A stretch of 64,000 bases of DNA, taken from positions 52,569-116,568 of IMG/VR virus record IMGVR_UViG_3300032770_000009. One strand, given 5' to 3'. The position numbers and the translations under genes were made by a program. Positions 1 through 7,228 of the stretch are shown in pieces; position 1 is the stretch's first letter, and each line of letters begins with the position of its first letter. The notes under the pieces were generated by a model. The model saw only the letters and a program-made list of their open reading frames with translations, had not been told where the DNA came from and did no database searches. Origin of the DNA: a virus.

Positions 1-51
1 TTGACCTGCTCATTACAAGTGAGCTGCTCTGGCCATCTGAGCTAAGGGGGC
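1..51 (-). tRNA. tRNA-Thr (UGU), 3' half outside window
   Basis: Read on the minus strand, it starts with acceptor strand GCCCCCT, then a GCTC/GAGC D-arm and an anticodon stem GCTCA/TGAGC closing the 7-nt loop CTTGTAA, so the anticodon is UGU (Thr). The variable region follows and the T-arm lies beyond the window edge. It sits downstream of the tRNA-Asn gene and is probably cotranscribed with it. Confidence 0.85.
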
Positions 52-57
52 GTATTT

Positions 58-180
58 CTAATTGTCCTTACGGTACAAGTAAGTTGTAGTACGACAAGCA
101 GGGCATTCTTTCCTGATAACTTTGTCAGTGTACTTAAGTTCTGATATTTCTTCGCAAAGAAGACATTTGTATTTATTCAC
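58..180 (-). CDS. small zinc-ribbon-like protein (40 aa)
   Basis: GTG-start ORF wedged between two tRNA genes; the GTG lies 2 nt after the tRNA-Asn 3' end. The protein has two CxxC knuckles (CLLC near residue 6, CPAC near residue 26), a typical small zinc-ribbon spacing. There is no ribosome binding site before the GTG, so translation may depend on release by tRNA 3' processing. Function unknown. Confidence 0.5.
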   Translation of the reverse strand: MNKYKCLLCEEISELKYTDKVIRKECPACRTTTYLYRKDN

Positions 181-181
181 G

Positions 182-254
182 CTCTCACATCAGGACTCGA
201 ACCTGAAACCTATCGGTTAACAGCCGAACGCTCTGCCAATTGAGCTATGCGAGA
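182..254 (-). tRNA. tRNA-Asn (GUU)
   Basis: Complete cloverleaf on the minus strand: acceptor TCTCGCA/TGTGAGA, D-arm GCTC..GAGC, anticodon stem TTCGG/CCGAT with loop CTGTTAA (anticodon GUU), and T-arm TCAGG-TTCGAGT-CCTGA. CCA is not encoded. The promoter at 411-439 reads into it. Confidence 0.95.
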
Positions 255-382
255 TTGATGGGGTGGGCTTTTTCCTGTATCCCTTGCAACAGTGCGGTGC
301 CCACTTGAACCATTAGGTGCCATTAGCGGTTATTGGTTTTTACTGCCATCGATTTTGATTGATTTGAGACTTAGAAAAGAGA

Positions 383-405
383 CTGTCAGGTAGTCCGCCT
401 GACAG
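383..405 (-). other. hairpin in leader of tRNA transcript
   Basis: Inverted repeat CTGTCAGG/CCTGACAG (8 bp, 7-nt loop) just downstream of the expected start of transcription from the 411-439 promoter. It could be an RNA leader hairpin or an operator. No long T-run follows on the minus strand, so it is not a classical terminator. Confidence 0.5.
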
Positions 406-410
406 AAAGA

Positions 411-439
411 ACACTACCAGGCCAGGGATCGCTTGTCAA
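411..439 (-). promoter_or_regulatory. promoter of tRNA cluster
   Basis: Minus strand: -35 TTGACA (434-439), 17-bp spacer, -10 TAGTGT (411-416), preceded by the GTCCGATT-type upstream element shared with other promoters in this window. The stretch after the -10, TTCTTTCTGTCAG, is identical at the promoter at 23238-23266. It points into tRNA-Asn and tRNA-Thr. Confidence 0.8.
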
Positions 440-449
440 ATCGGACATT

Positions 450-614
450 TCAGGACAGGTCGGACAAAGCGTAGGAAATCTCGTTGTACGCTGAATCTAT
501 GGCAATCAAAAGATCATGAAACTTACCATCAGGATCAGGCACTTCTTCTATATCATTTGTTATATCGGTTAGGGTTAATAGCAGCCCTTTAACTAAATCT
601 TGTACTTGTTTCAT
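450..614 (-). CDS. small acidic protein (54 aa), unknown
   Basis: ATG-start ORF preceded by AGGAGT. The protein is acidic and mostly helical by composition (begins MKQVQDLVKG). Its last codons and stop overlap the upstream element of the tRNA promoter. It follows the PNKP-like gene by about 13 nt. No family recognised. Confidence 0.6.
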   Translation of the reverse strand: MKQVQDLVKGLLLTLTDITNDIEEVPDPDGKFHDLLIAIDSAYNEISYALSDLS

Positions 615-627
615 ATATATTATACTC

Positions 628-1092
628 CTAAAAGTCGATCCATGGTGTGCCCACAGCGAAAGTAGGTATACCGAGGGACTGCCACATTCTCAGAACTTGC
701 GGTCTGTCGTCTATAGCGAACTGAATATCGTATTTCGGTTCTATATGATTACGGTAAATTTCTTCCTTCACTATGTAGTCTTTCCTGTAATCAGGCAGAC
801 CGTTAGCCAGCCAGTCAGGACGCATAAACAGCTCATTGTCGTAAGGCGTGAAAACATTCTTACCGAGCCATTCCTTTGTGTCGTCACGGCTTCTCTCCGG
901 TCTTCCTGATACAAAGACGCAGGTAACGTTATCTGGTTCTGAAGGAGACAGAATAAGACTAGTTACGACATGGATGACATGAGGATTAGGTTTGTCAAGC
1001 ATAACTTTATCGTAATCGAGATGTCCCCTGATGCCTTCGTGGTCCGCCACTGTGCCATCTATATCACATATGAATGCTTTTATTTTATTCAT
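628..1092 (-). CDS. HAD-fold phosphatase, PNKP 3'-phosphatase type
   Basis: A 154-aa protein resembling the phosphatase domain of phage T4 polynucleotide kinase. HAD motif I is CDIDGT (D10 nucleophile, D12), motif II is SGRP (about 62-65), and motif IV is IDDRPQV (about 127-133). This family removes 3'-phosphates from nucleic acid ends, and phages use it to repair host-nicked tRNA or DNA. There is no P-loop kinase domain, so it is phosphatase-only. It overlaps the upstream gene by 8 nt. Location near tRNA genes suits RNA repair, but that is inference. Confidence 0.75.
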   Translation of the reverse strand: MNKIKAFICDIDGTVADHEGIRGHLDYDKVMLDKPNPHVIHVVTSLILSPSEPDNVTCVFVSGRPERSRDDTKEWLGKNVFTPYDNELFMRPDWLANGLPDYRKDYIVKEEIYRNHIEPKYDIQFAIDDRPQVLRMWQSLGIPTFAVGTPWIDF

Positions 1093-1657
1093 TACCCTCC
1101 AAGCAACAGCCGTCGCATCCGTGAACAGATACGTCTCTTTTAATTGTCTTGTTGAATGCTACATCATCAGGGTCAGGGTGACCAACACCGTGAGGACACA
1201 GCCTTTCCATCTTCTTAGCATCTGCTCTCCAATTCTGCGGCCATGCAGTCATATGATGATCGGAAGGGTTATGAATGCAGCAGTTACGTCCCTGGCACAT
1301 TTTACTGTTATGCACTCTAAGAGTCTGGCCGCCGACAAGGGTAACATCTTCCATGTCAAGTATCTTCTCTGCTGAATCCCAGAAAGCATCCCATTCGTAC
1401 TCTTCCATAGACCTGCCGACATGCCATGTGTAGGTGGCGTTGTTAATGTCAGGAGAACAGAAGTAGCACGGGTAAGCTTCAAATGACTTTTTCCTGGATT
1501 TCATCAGTGAAGCAGCGTGCTTGTGTGCTGTCAGGAAATCAGAGTGCTTAACCTTGGTGCCGCATGTTGAATCTCTGCCGTAGTATCTTCCCGCTGCAAG
1601 GTGTACTTTTATTTCCTTATCGGTAGGATAGATTAGTTCCAGCGGAAGGTCTATCAT
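1085..1657 (-). CDS. Cys/His-rich protein (190 aa), unknown
   Basis: Not recognised. Contains many potential metal ligands: PCYFC around residue 63-67, CQGRNCC with a nearby HNP..HH stretch around 120-135, LCPHG, and HGCDGCC at the end. Likely binds zinc. Its ATG overlaps the stop of the upstream 54-aa gene, so translation is coupled. Confidence 0.75.
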   Translation of the reverse strand: MIDLPLELIYPTDKEIKVHLAAGRYYGRDSTCGTKVKHSDFLTAHKHAASLMKSRKKSFEAYPCYFCSPDINNATYTWHVGRSMEEYEWDAFWDSAEKILDMEDVTLVGGQTLRVHNSKMCQGRNCCIHNPSDHHMTAWPQNWRADAKKMERLCPHGVGHPDPDDVAFNKTIKRDVSVHGCDGCCLEGNE

Positions 1658-1818
1658 CTCTTCCTAATATCGTATGTGCGTCCGGTTACTTTGCGGTTTG
1701 ACATTGACTCGTTAAGCATAACAGCACGTCTAGATGCTGATGACTTGAACAGGAAACGGTGAGCGTTATATGCTAGCTCCTCTGTTTCCTTGATGTAAAT
1801 TTCCCATTTCTTAAGCAC
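1654..1818 (-). CDS. small basic protein (54 aa), unknown
   Basis: GTG-start ORF that fills the gap between neighbours and overlaps both (8 nt at its start, 4 nt at its end), which is typical of a compact phage operon. The protein is Arg/Lys-rich (ends TGRTYDIRKR). No family recognised. Confidence 0.6.
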   Translation of the reverse strand: MLKKWEIYIKETEELAYNAHRFLFKSSASRRAVMLNESMSNRKVTGRTYDIRKR

Positions 1819-2074
1819 TTATAACCTCAAACTGCTGTGTGTGAGCCGCTACTGATGTTCTTACAGATTTCTTAGCCTTGGCGATTAGGTGCTTCGGCGG
1901 AGTTGTCCGTGTAGCAGTAACAGGGGTAGGCTCATTGCTTACCTGGTTCCAGGTAGTCATCTCTACTTTGTCGAAATGTTTCGGGTGTACCATGTCATGA
2001 CCTTCATCAAGGTCGCACACAAGTATAACTTTTCCTGTCACAGCACTTCTCTTGTTTGACTTGCAACGAGCCAT
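1811..2074 (-). CDS. conserved-type small protein (87 aa), unknown
   Basis: Begins MARCKSNKRSAVTGKVILVC and continues with an EGHDMVHPKHFD segment. The spaced Cys, Cys, His, His pattern in the first 35 residues suggests a small metal-binding fold; the C-terminal half is basic and probably flexible. Function unknown. Confidence 0.65.
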   Translation of the reverse strand: MARCKSNKRSAVTGKVILVCDLDEGHDMVHPKHFDKVEMTTWNQVSNEPTPVTATRTTPPKHLIAKAKKSVRTSVAAHTQQFEVISA

Positions 2075-2082
2075 GATTCTCC

Positions 2083-2397
2083 CTACCTGTTGAAGATTAT
2101 GTTAGCCGCGTATACCAGTGACATTCCGTATGTCATCAGAATTGAGTCTAGCCGGTCTGGTGCTTCTTTGTCTGACGTGATTTCCCTTCCAACTTCAGCC
2201 AGTAGCCTGCCTGCCGTGTACAGTGCGGTTGCGGCGCTGTTCTTGTCTAGTTCGTCACCCAAGGCTGTTGCGAAAGAAGAACCTCCCGTGCGTACTAATG
2301 ACATATCCGTACTATTAGTATTACTGTCTACTATTGCAGCTAATTCCTTAGAAGCGTTTACTGCTTCTTCTAGACTACAAGTATCTTCACTACTCAA
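2083..2397 (-). CDS. helical protein (104 aa), unknown; first gene of leftward unit
   Basis: TTG start (MSSEDTCSLEEAV) placed by an AGGAGG box 6 nt upstream. The protein is acidic at the N-terminus and helical after that. It is the first gene of the leftward unit from the promoter at 2478-2506 and opens the chain down to the tRNA genes. No family recognised. Confidence 0.7.
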   Translation of the reverse strand: MSSEDTCSLEEAVNASKELAAIVDSNTNSTDMSLVRTGGSSFATALGDELDKNSAATALYTAGRLLAEVGREITSDKEAPDRLDSILMTYGMSLVYAANIIFNR

Positions 2398-2477
2398 TAT
2401 ATCCTCCTATATTACGACTGTATGTGTATGACCAGTGGTGACCACTGGTACCATGTCTCTGTGCTATGTGTGGTATG

Positions 2478-2506
2478 AGGCTACCACAGACATCGGCATT
2501 TGTCAA
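2478..2506 (-). promoter_or_regulatory. leftward promoter of divergent pair
   Basis: Minus strand: TTGACA (2501-2506), 17 bp, TAGCCT (2478-2483), preceded by AAATGTCCGATT, the upstream element seen at several promoters here. Drives the genes from 2397 leftward. Confidence 0.75.
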
Positions 2507-2555
2507 ATCGGACATTTCGGGACATACGCGCATATAAAGGTGCGAAAATCTGGAC

Positions 2556-2584
2556 TTGACAAGACGGCCGGTCCATGATAGTCT
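2556..2584 (+). promoter_or_regulatory. rightward promoter of divergent pair
   Basis: Plus strand: TTGACA (2556-2561), 17 bp, TAGTCT (2579-2584), about 40 bp before the first gene of the rightward operon. With the leftward promoter it forms a compact divergent control region of about 110 bp. Confidence 0.75.
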
Positions 2585-2627
2585 GATGACATGATCGTAC
2601 ACGTGGACACATGGAGGGAATCGACAC

Positions 2628-3068
2628 ATGGAATTTGAGAACGGAACAAGGGTATCGTTCGAAGTAACAGGAACAGTCATCAGTGACGAGTCGTTCCTAG
2701 ACAAGATGGAAGAAATCTACGGGCCTGTAGCTAAGAGTATGGACATAACGATGTCAGGACGTGACTTCACCAACATACTTCTTGACAACGGAGTTGTTAC
2801 CCGGATTGATACAACAGAAGACGAACTGGGTATAGCAGTTAGCAGGGTAAAGCCTCGCTACTGGCCTCCTAAGAGAGATGATGTATGGAGAGACGACCAT
2901 GACGGATCTTGGTATGTAACCGAAATGGATTTCGGTAACCGTAAGGGAACACGTATGAAGCAGTTTACAGGAGACGGAGAAGTTGTCCGCAGTTCTGTTG
3001 TTTTCTTGCAGGAAAACGTGCACCCTTACCTGCTTATAAGAGACGGAGAGTACCTAGGTGTTAGTTAA
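2628..3068 (+). CDS. GDVW-type small protein (146 aa), unknown
   Basis: First gene of the long rightward operon. Carries a central 'PP(K/R)xxDVW....W' segment (around residues 79-95) also present in the proteins at 5361-5738 and, more weakly (GDIYK..), at 7595-7990. These look like paralogues. Overlaps the next gene by 11 nt. Function unknown. Confidence 0.7.
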   Translation: MEFENGTRVSFEVTGTVISDESFLDKMEEIYGPVAKSMDITMSGRDFTNILLDNGVVTRIDTTEDELGIAVSRVKPRYWPPKRDDVWRDDHDGSWYVTEMDFGNRKGTRMKQFTGDGEVVRSSVVFLQENVHPYLLIRDGEYLGVS

Positions 3069-3309
3069 AGGCAAGCCGCTTAAGCTTACATATGCTGGAT
3101 CTGTAATATCTGTCAACTCCGACAGAAAAGCAACAATAGCCAATATAACCGTTATGCTGAACGGAACTTACTACGTGGCTACCGGAAGTAGCTGGAGAGA
3201 CAGTGGAGACCCTTACGACAAGACTAAGGGAGATCTTATCGCATTCAGCCGGGCTGTTGAAGAACTAAGAGACGTTCTGAAAGAAGAAGTAAGGAAACTA
3301 GGAGACTAA
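3058..3309 (+). CDS. small protein (83 aa), unknown
   Basis: GTG start overlapping the previous gene, stop overlapping the next start (TAATG). N-terminal half is beta-rich by composition; the C-terminal 25 residues are a charged helix (EELRDVLKEEVRKLGD). No family recognised. Confidence 0.65.
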   Translation: MLVKGKPLKLTYAGSVISVNSDRKATIANITVMLNGTYYVATGSSWRDSGDPYDKTKGDLIAFSRAVEELRDVLKEEVRKLGD

Positions 3310-3596
3310 TGGAGACATTCAACTTCACCAAAGCCGGTTACGCATATCACTTAGGGAATTTCCAGTTCTACTGGATTTCCAAGGACACCTACTATGAAGT
3401 AACACATTACGGCAGGACTGGAATTATATGTCAGGTGCATCCGTACAAAGGAGAAGAAGGCACTCTAGGGCAAGACAGTAAAATGTTCACCGTAATAGCT
3501 CACGACTATCCCGGTGTAGGAAAACTTGAGCAGATGGTGAAAGGCGCGGATCTTCTGGAATACATAGATTCAATTCGCATGGGAAGAGGAATGTAA
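3309..3596 (+). CDS. small protein (95 aa), unknown
   Basis: ATG overlaps the preceding TAA, so translation is coupled. The sequence is rich in aromatic residues (FQFYWISKDTYYEVTHYG) and looks like a compact beta-fold. No family recognised. Confidence 0.65.
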   Translation: METFNFTKAGYAYHLGNFQFYWISKDTYYEVTHYGRTGIICQVHPYKGEEGTLGQDSKMFTVIAHDYPGVGKLEQMVKGADLLEYIDSIRMGRGM

Positions 3597-3597
3597 A

Positions 3598-3909
3598 ATG
3601 GCAATGGCGGCTCTAATTGCGGCGAACGTGGTAAATCAGTCGGCGGCAACTACAGCCGCTAAAGTCAGATCAAGATACGCTAAGTTCGATACTAGTCTTC
3701 TGTACACTGTTAACGACGATTACTCCACCCACCCGTATCCTACTAACGAGGAACTGGGGATACAAGATGTTACTCGTACTACTCTAGGTCAGCCGGTACT
3801 TAAGGAGGACAAGGATGTCTACGGTCTTCCTAAAGCTGAGACAAGGTGGGAAGTATTCAAGAAGATGTGGATTCCCAACTTCAAGTACAAGGGCAGGAGA
3901 CGTAAATGA
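3598..3909 (+). CDS. small basic-tailed protein (103 aa), unknown
   Basis: Starts one base after the previous stop. N-terminal Ala-rich helix, C-terminal positively charged tail (FKYKGRRRK). No family recognised. Confidence 0.65.
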   Translation: MAMAALIAANVVNQSAATTAAKVRSRYAKFDTSLLYTVNDDYSTHPYPTNEELGIQDVTRTTLGQPVLKEDKDVYGLPKAETRWEVFKKMWIPNFKYKGRRRK

Positions 3910-4223
3910 TAGAAATATCAGAAGGTCTAGTCAAGGTAAATTACGTAGAAGCATTACACGAAACAGACGAGTTTGTTGTCTACATGGTCAATACTGCTAC
4001 TAAGAGACCTGAAGTCATAAGCTGGAATAGCTCTATTGTTACCCTTCTTCCTGCTGACAAAGACTGGGGCATGATTCGTCCCATGGACTACACGGTTATC
4101 CGGTTTCCTGAGAAATTTGGATATACATCAGTGTACCAAGAGGAGCGGTACTGCGTGTTCTTCATACAGTTCAAGACAGAGCACGGTACGATAGTATGGG
4201 AGAAGGATGACACAGGTAGTTAA
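3906..4223 (+). CDS. small protein (105 aa), unknown
   Basis: ATGA overlap with the previous stop and a 17-nt overlap with the next gene. Beta-rich composition; no motif recognised. Confidence 0.65.
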   Translation: MIEISEGLVKVNYVEALHETDEFVVYMVNTATKRPEVISWNSSIVTLLPADKDWGMIRPMDYTVIRFPEKFGYTSVYQEERYCVFFIQFKTEHGTIVWEKDDTGS

Positions 4224-4635
4224 CAGCATAGGATACGGAGACGGCTTCCAGTACAATTTATCATCTCCGGTGGTAGTGAACACCGGAGATACTATGCTGG
4301 TAAACGGCACTCCGTTGACATATGACGGACGTGGATGGAATTACGGTTATAACACGATTTCATCAGGATCAGCAAACGGAACATGGAATGAGGAAAATAT
4401 GAATAACGTGGCAAATGTTTACGACAACCTTATCTTTACAAGAAACTGGTGCTACGAGCCGTGGTCGGTTACCAATATCAAGACCGGCAAGGAAGTAGGT
4501 AAGGTCTACGAGGTTAAGAGAGGTAGTCACGTAGGACTGAACAACAACAGCAGTTTTTACAGTGTCCTGGCTGACGGAAAGATCACTTACCCTCTTCTTA
4601 GCTGGAATGCGCTTCTGGAGAAGCTTGGGGGATAA
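4207..4635 (+). CDS. protein (142 aa), unknown
   Basis: Rich in Asn, Gly, Ser, Tyr and Trp, with short repeats of turn-forming residues. The composition resembles a beta-structured or secreted domain, but no signal peptide is seen. No family recognised. Confidence 0.6.
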   Translation: MTQVVNSIGYGDGFQYNLSSPVVVNTGDTMLVNGTPLTYDGRGWNYGYNTISSGSANGTWNEENMNNVANVYDNLIFTRNWCYEPWSVTNIKTGKEVGKVYEVKRGSHVGLNNNSSFYSVLADGKITYPLLSWNALLEKLGG

Positions 4636-4665
4636 GAATGCCATTCTGGCACGAATGGTAGTAAA

Positions 4666-4905
4666 ATGATAGTAGTCACAACTACTATCACAGGAGCTTT
4701 AATGGCAACTATGTACTCACCAAGGCATTCAGCTAACTCAATGCCAAGGGTGCAGCCCTTTGCCGGGAACAACACCAGGAACTTACAGCCACAGCAGTTT
4801 GGTACCGGAACAAGGTCAAGCGGTAATGTCAATACAGGATTCAATCCACTGACATATCAGGGCGGTGCTCACAGAGCAGGATCAGGCGGCATATTCAACA
4901 TGTAA
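4666..4905 (+). CDS. low-complexity protein (79 aa), last gene before terminator
   Basis: Disordered-looking protein rich in Gly, Asn, Gln, Ser and Arg. An in-frame ATG at 4702 (MATMYSPRH) could be the true start; no clear ribosome site decides this. Its stop lies 2 bp before a strong hairpin terminator. Confidence 0.5.
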   Translation: MIVVTTTITGALMATMYSPRHSANSMPRVQPFAGNNTRNLQPQQFGTGTRSSGNVNTGFNPLTYQGGAHRAGSGGIFNM

Positions 4906-4906
4906 A

Positions 4907-4930
4907 TGAAAGGGACTTCGGTCCCTTTCA
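4907..4930 (+). terminator. UUCG hairpin terminator
   Basis: GAAAGGGAC-TTCG-GTCCCTTTC, a perfect 9-10 bp stem with a UUCG tetraloop, immediately after the stop at 4905. The following T-run is weak (GTATTTTA), so termination may be partial and allow read-through into the zinc-protein genes. Confidence 0.8.
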
Positions 4931-4946
4931 GTATTTTAGGAGGAAA

Positions 4947-5099
4947 GTGGGACTTTACTGCATAGAGAAATGCCCTAAGTGCAGAAAGAACGTGTGTAAG
5001 TTCACCAGTAATCATGGTCACAACCTAAGTAAATGGCAACACGAATGCAAGGGCTGCGGAGGAAAATGGGATGTCTCGTTTGTTCCGGGGAAAGACTAG
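4947..5099 (+). CDS. micro zinc-ribbon protein (50 aa), family member
   Basis: GTG start with a perfect AGGAGG at 6-bp spacing. Contains KCPKCxxxxC near the N-terminus and a second HEC..CGGKW knuckle. The pattern CPxC-x(3-4)-C ... H-x-C ... W recurs in many tiny proteins between 6256 and 9547. Overlaps the next gene by 29 nt. Confidence 0.65.
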   Translation: MGLYCIEKCPKCRKNVCKFTSNHGHNLSKWQHECKGCGGKWDVSFVPGKD

Positions 5100-5430
5100 A
5101 GTAAAACTTTCAGTAGTAGAAGATCACTGGCCGGAAATTCGTATAGTAGAAGATATACCTGTAGAAGGTATTACGCCGCAGGCTCTTATAATCCGCGTAG
5201 GGAGTGTCTTCACTTACGATTCAGATCCGAAGGCAAGAACAGGAATATGGGTAAATTACGATTCTGGCGACGGAGACAATCTCTACGGGCCGGTACTGAT
5301 GGATTACGAAAGCTGGAAAAAAGTAAACAAGCACGTAAAGAAGCGATGGAGGGACAGAACATGGCCAATCTACATCTGGTTCGACAAGATGACGGCGAAA
5401 TTGTCCGCGTTGGACATACAGTTGAGATAA
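5071..5430 (+). CDS. protein (119 aa), unknown
   Basis: ATG within the end of the previous gene, preceded by GGAGG. Beta-rich with a Trp/Tyr-rich C-terminal part (WKKVNKHVKKRW). No family recognised. Its last 70 nt overlap the next gene in another frame. Confidence 0.65.
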   Translation: MSRLFRGKTRVKLSVVEDHWPEIRIVEDIPVEGITPQALIIRVGSVFTYDSDPKARTGIWVNYDSGDGDNLYGPVLMDYESWKKVNKHVKKRWRDRTWPIYIWFDKMTAKLSALDIQLR

Positions 5431-5738
5431 GCAAAGTCATAGAAATTACAGATATACTCAGCACCAATTCTTACAAAGGTAGTGCCTTTGTAAAAGGCGA
5501 TGACGGAAAGCGCTATCTAGTAGGAACAGAATGGGACTTCAAGTTCGCTACTCCTAAGACATGGCCTCCGAGACCTGGGGATGTATGGAAGACCAACGAT
5601 GTTAAATACGCCGCTATAGCACGCGGTGACATTATAGTGCTAGAACCAATGACAACCAATGACAGGAATGTCGTACTTCCTTCAGATTTCGGTTCGTTCC
5701 TCGCGCAGAACCCAATACTAGTCTACCGCGAAAGGTAA
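5361..5738 (+). CDS. GDVW-type small protein (125 aa), paralogue
   Basis: Start chosen at 5361 because GGAGG lies 8 nt upstream; a longer in-frame extension to 5247 would lie wholly inside the previous gene. Carries the PPRPGDVWK segment (around residues 60-70) shared with the 2628-3068 protein. Function unknown. Confidence 0.65.
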   Translation: MANLHLVRQDDGEIVRVGHTVEISKVIEITDILSTNSYKGSAFVKGDDGKRYLVGTEWDFKFATPKTWPPRPGDVWKTNDVKYAAIARGDIIVLEPMTTNDRNVVLPSDFGSFLAQNPILVYRER

Positions 5739-5741
5739 GCT

Positions 5742-5963
5742 ATGGACATCATAAAAGGAAGTAATGTAAAAGTTACCCTTAAAGGTATCGTGACGGAAGT
5801 AGTTCAGGGAGGATTTTGGATCAAGCACCCAGATAGTCCTAACTCAAGTTTCATCTACACGGGTCATGGGGTCACTGTAGAAGACATGCCCCTAGAAAGC
5901 CCAGAGAGCCAATCTGGGAGGGTTTATAAGCTAGACGAGTCCGGGGCAGCAGTTAGGGCTTAA
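5742..5963 (+). CDS. small protein (73 aa), unknown
   Basis: Starts 3 bp after the previous stop. Beta-rich, similar in style to the N-terminal part of the GDVW proteins (VKVTLKGIVTEV). No recognised motif. The sequence just after its stop contains AGCGTGGCTGT, also found in an inverted repeat at 52706-52783. Confidence 0.6.
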   Translation: MDIIKGSNVKVTLKGIVTEVVQGGFWIKHPDSPNSSFIYTGHGVTVEDMPLESPESQSGRVYKLDESGAAVRA

Positions 5964-6003
5964 AGTCGATCAGCGTGGCTGTACGGGCCTTACAGGAGGT
6001 ACT

Positions 6004-6162
6004 ATGAACAAGGAAGAGATCGTAGATGAGATACATAAAAAATTTTATTCCGAAACTAGCCTTGAGCCGCTTCGCCAGGCATATGATTTCGGTTACGAAG
6101 AAGGCTACCGTGACGGCTTCAAAGATGGTCAGTACGAAGCGGATCACGGATACCGGGAATGA
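6004..6162 (+). CDS. small acidic protein (52 aa), unknown
   Basis: Strong ACAGGAGG ribosome site 4 bp before the ATG. The C-terminal half has repeated Gly/Tyr/Asp turns (DFGYEEGYRDGFKDGQ), a short internal repeat seen in many small phage proteins. Function unknown. Confidence 0.7.
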   Translation: MNKEEIVDEIHKKFYSETSLEPLRQAYDFGYEEGYRDGFKDGQYEADHGYRE

Positions 6163-6256
6163 AATAGACCAGGTGTGGTCGGACGCTGAGATAGGATACT
6201 ATCTAAGGCAGATAGCTGACAAGATAGACCCTAATCCTCAGTTCAAGGAGATTTAA
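6125..6256 (+). CDS. small protein (43 aa), start uncertain
   Basis: The C-terminal 27 residues (VWSDAEIGYYLRQIADKI...) are not covered by another gene and look protein-like. The start could be the ATG at 6125 or the GTG at 6173; neither has a clear ribosome site. The stop overlaps the next ATG (TAATG). Confidence 0.45.
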   Translation: MVSTKRITDTGNEIDQVWSDAEIGYYLRQIADKIDPNPQFKEI

Positions 6257-6363
6257 TGAAATGCGGTTTCAAATGCCCCTCATGCGGTGGAAATTGCAGT
6301 AAGGACTCGGTATCCGGTCTGCACTACTGTAAAACTCACGGCTTGTGGCCTAAGATGAAGTAG
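6256..6363 (+). CDS. micro zinc protein (35 aa), family member
   Basis: Contains KCPSCGGNC and ends HYCKTHGLWPKMK, fitting the family pattern CPxCxxxC ... H-x-C ... H-x-W. Start coupled to the previous stop (TAATG). It is the first of the dense run of such genes. Confidence 0.65.
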   Translation: MKCGFKCPSCGGNCSKDSVSGLHYCKTHGLWPKMK

Positions 6364-6370
6364 GCGGCAA

Positions 6371-6514
6371 ATGCGAGCTAATCTTATAAAACTTATGATA
6401 CCGAAACAGTGCCCGGAAGAATGCGGCACATGTCATCATCAGTGCATACAAGACAAAGGTCATAATGTAAAAAAGAAAAAACATATATGCTTCTACGGCC
6501 ATGAGTGGCAGTAA
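6371..6514 (+). CDS. micro zinc protein (47 aa), family member
   Basis: QCPEECGTCHHQC followed by a Lys-rich spacer and HICFYGHEW at the C-terminus, again H-x-C ... H-x-W. Stop overlaps the next ATG (TAATG), so translation is coupled. Confidence 0.65.
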   Translation: MRANLIKLMIPKQCPEECGTCHHQCIQDKGHNVKKKKHICFYGHEWQ

Positions 6515-6654
6515 TGGAAAAATTCTGCATGATGCCGTGTCCTTACTGTGATAGCTGCTGTCAGTTGCTGTGGCTGCACATACCAATGGTTGTAGAGCAT
6601 GTATGCGCTAGAAGGCACAGGTACACAAACGATGACGTGCTCAAGCCAGTGTGA
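6514..6654 (+). CDS. micro zinc protein (46 aa), divergent family member
   Basis: PCPYCDSCC knuckle and an EHVCARRHRY second half; lacks the final Trp of the family. Coupled to the previous gene; overlaps the next by 23 nt. Confidence 0.6.
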   Translation: MEKFCMMPCPYCDSCCQLLWLHIPMVVEHVCARRHRYTNDDVLKPV

Positions 6655-6748
6655 AAAATGCGAAGGTATATGCACTCAGCTCAGCAAACATGAAATGCAC
6701 AAGTGCCCTGTAGGACACAAATGGAAAAACGAATGGTGGGAAGAATAA
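6632..6748 (+). CDS. micro zinc protein (38 aa), family member
   Basis: QCEKCEGIC ... HKCPVGHKWKNEWW, matching C-x2-C-x3-C ... H-x-C ... H-x-W. Starts inside the previous gene in another frame. No clear ribosome site, so it probably depends on coupling. Confidence 0.6.
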   Translation: MTCSSQCEKCEGICTQLSKHEMHKCPVGHKWKNEWWEE

Positions 6749-6770
6749 TTTCCAAGATAGAGGACTAAAT

Positions 6771-6920
6771 TTGCGTAGGTCCATACTGAAAACGCCGTGC
6801 TCTAAATGCGGATGCTGGCATGACATAAGAGGCGCAAGACCTCACTGTGAAAATTGCAACTGCAATCATGTAGGAGCGGGCAGCCGTGTAAACGGTAAAT
6901 GCCCGTGCTGCGGATACTGA
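6771..6920 (+). CDS. micro Cys-rich protein (49 aa)
   Basis: TTG start after GAGG. Ten cysteines in 49 residues, in clusters PCSKCGC, HCENCNC and KCPCCGY. Likely binds two zinc ions. The stop overlaps the next ATG (TGATG). Confidence 0.55.
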   Translation: MRRSILKTPCSKCGCWHDIRGARPHCENCNCNHVGAGSRVNGKCPCCGY

Positions 6921-7066
6921 TGCCAAGGCTTAAACTACCGCCTGGAATACCCGACCAGTGCGAAGAAACAAACAGATGCCCTGTATGCGGCGATGACTGT
7001 ATAGAATACAAAGGGCACAGACCGAAAATAAAACATCTGTGCATTAAATGGCATGAATGGGAGTAG
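6920..7066 (+). CDS. micro zinc protein (48 aa), family member
   Basis: RCPVCGDDC ... KHLCIKWHEWE, following the shared CPxCxxxC ... H-x-C ... H-x-W pattern. Coupled to the previous gene by a TGATG overlap. Confidence 0.65.
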   Translation: MPRLKLPPGIPDQCEETNRCPVCGDDCIEYKGHRPKIKHLCIKWHEWE

Positions 7067-7069
7067 AAA

Positions 7070-7210
7070 ATGGCAAGAAAACCGTGTCCTGAAAAATGCC
7101 CTGTATGCGGAGGACAATGCCGGTGGACAGCGGGACATGTGATACTGGACAACACATGGCACCAGTGCTATGTCAACGTTACGCATCCATGGCCTAAAAC
7201 AGAAGACTAA
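7070..7210 (+). CDS. micro zinc protein (46 aa), family member
   Basis: KCPVCGGQCRW ... WHQCYVNVTHPWP, a clear family match. Starts 3 bp after the previous stop. Confidence 0.65.
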   Translation: MARKPCPEKCPVCGGQCRWTAGHVILDNTWHQCYVNVTHPWPKTED

Positions 7211-7228
7211 ATAAGAAGGGAGGATGAA

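Noticed and set aside
2390-2704. Minus-strand frame of 104 codons across the divergent promoters
   Set aside because: It covers both promoters and the start of the rightward operon; a shadow frame.
4638-4661. Seven-codon frame MPFWHEW before the 4666 gene
   Set aside because: Resembles the C-terminal HEW of the micro zinc family but is too short to support as a gene.
5247-5360. N-terminal extension of the 5361-5738 gene
   Set aside because: Lies fully inside the 5071-5430 gene in another frame, while GGAGG sits right before the 5361 ATG.
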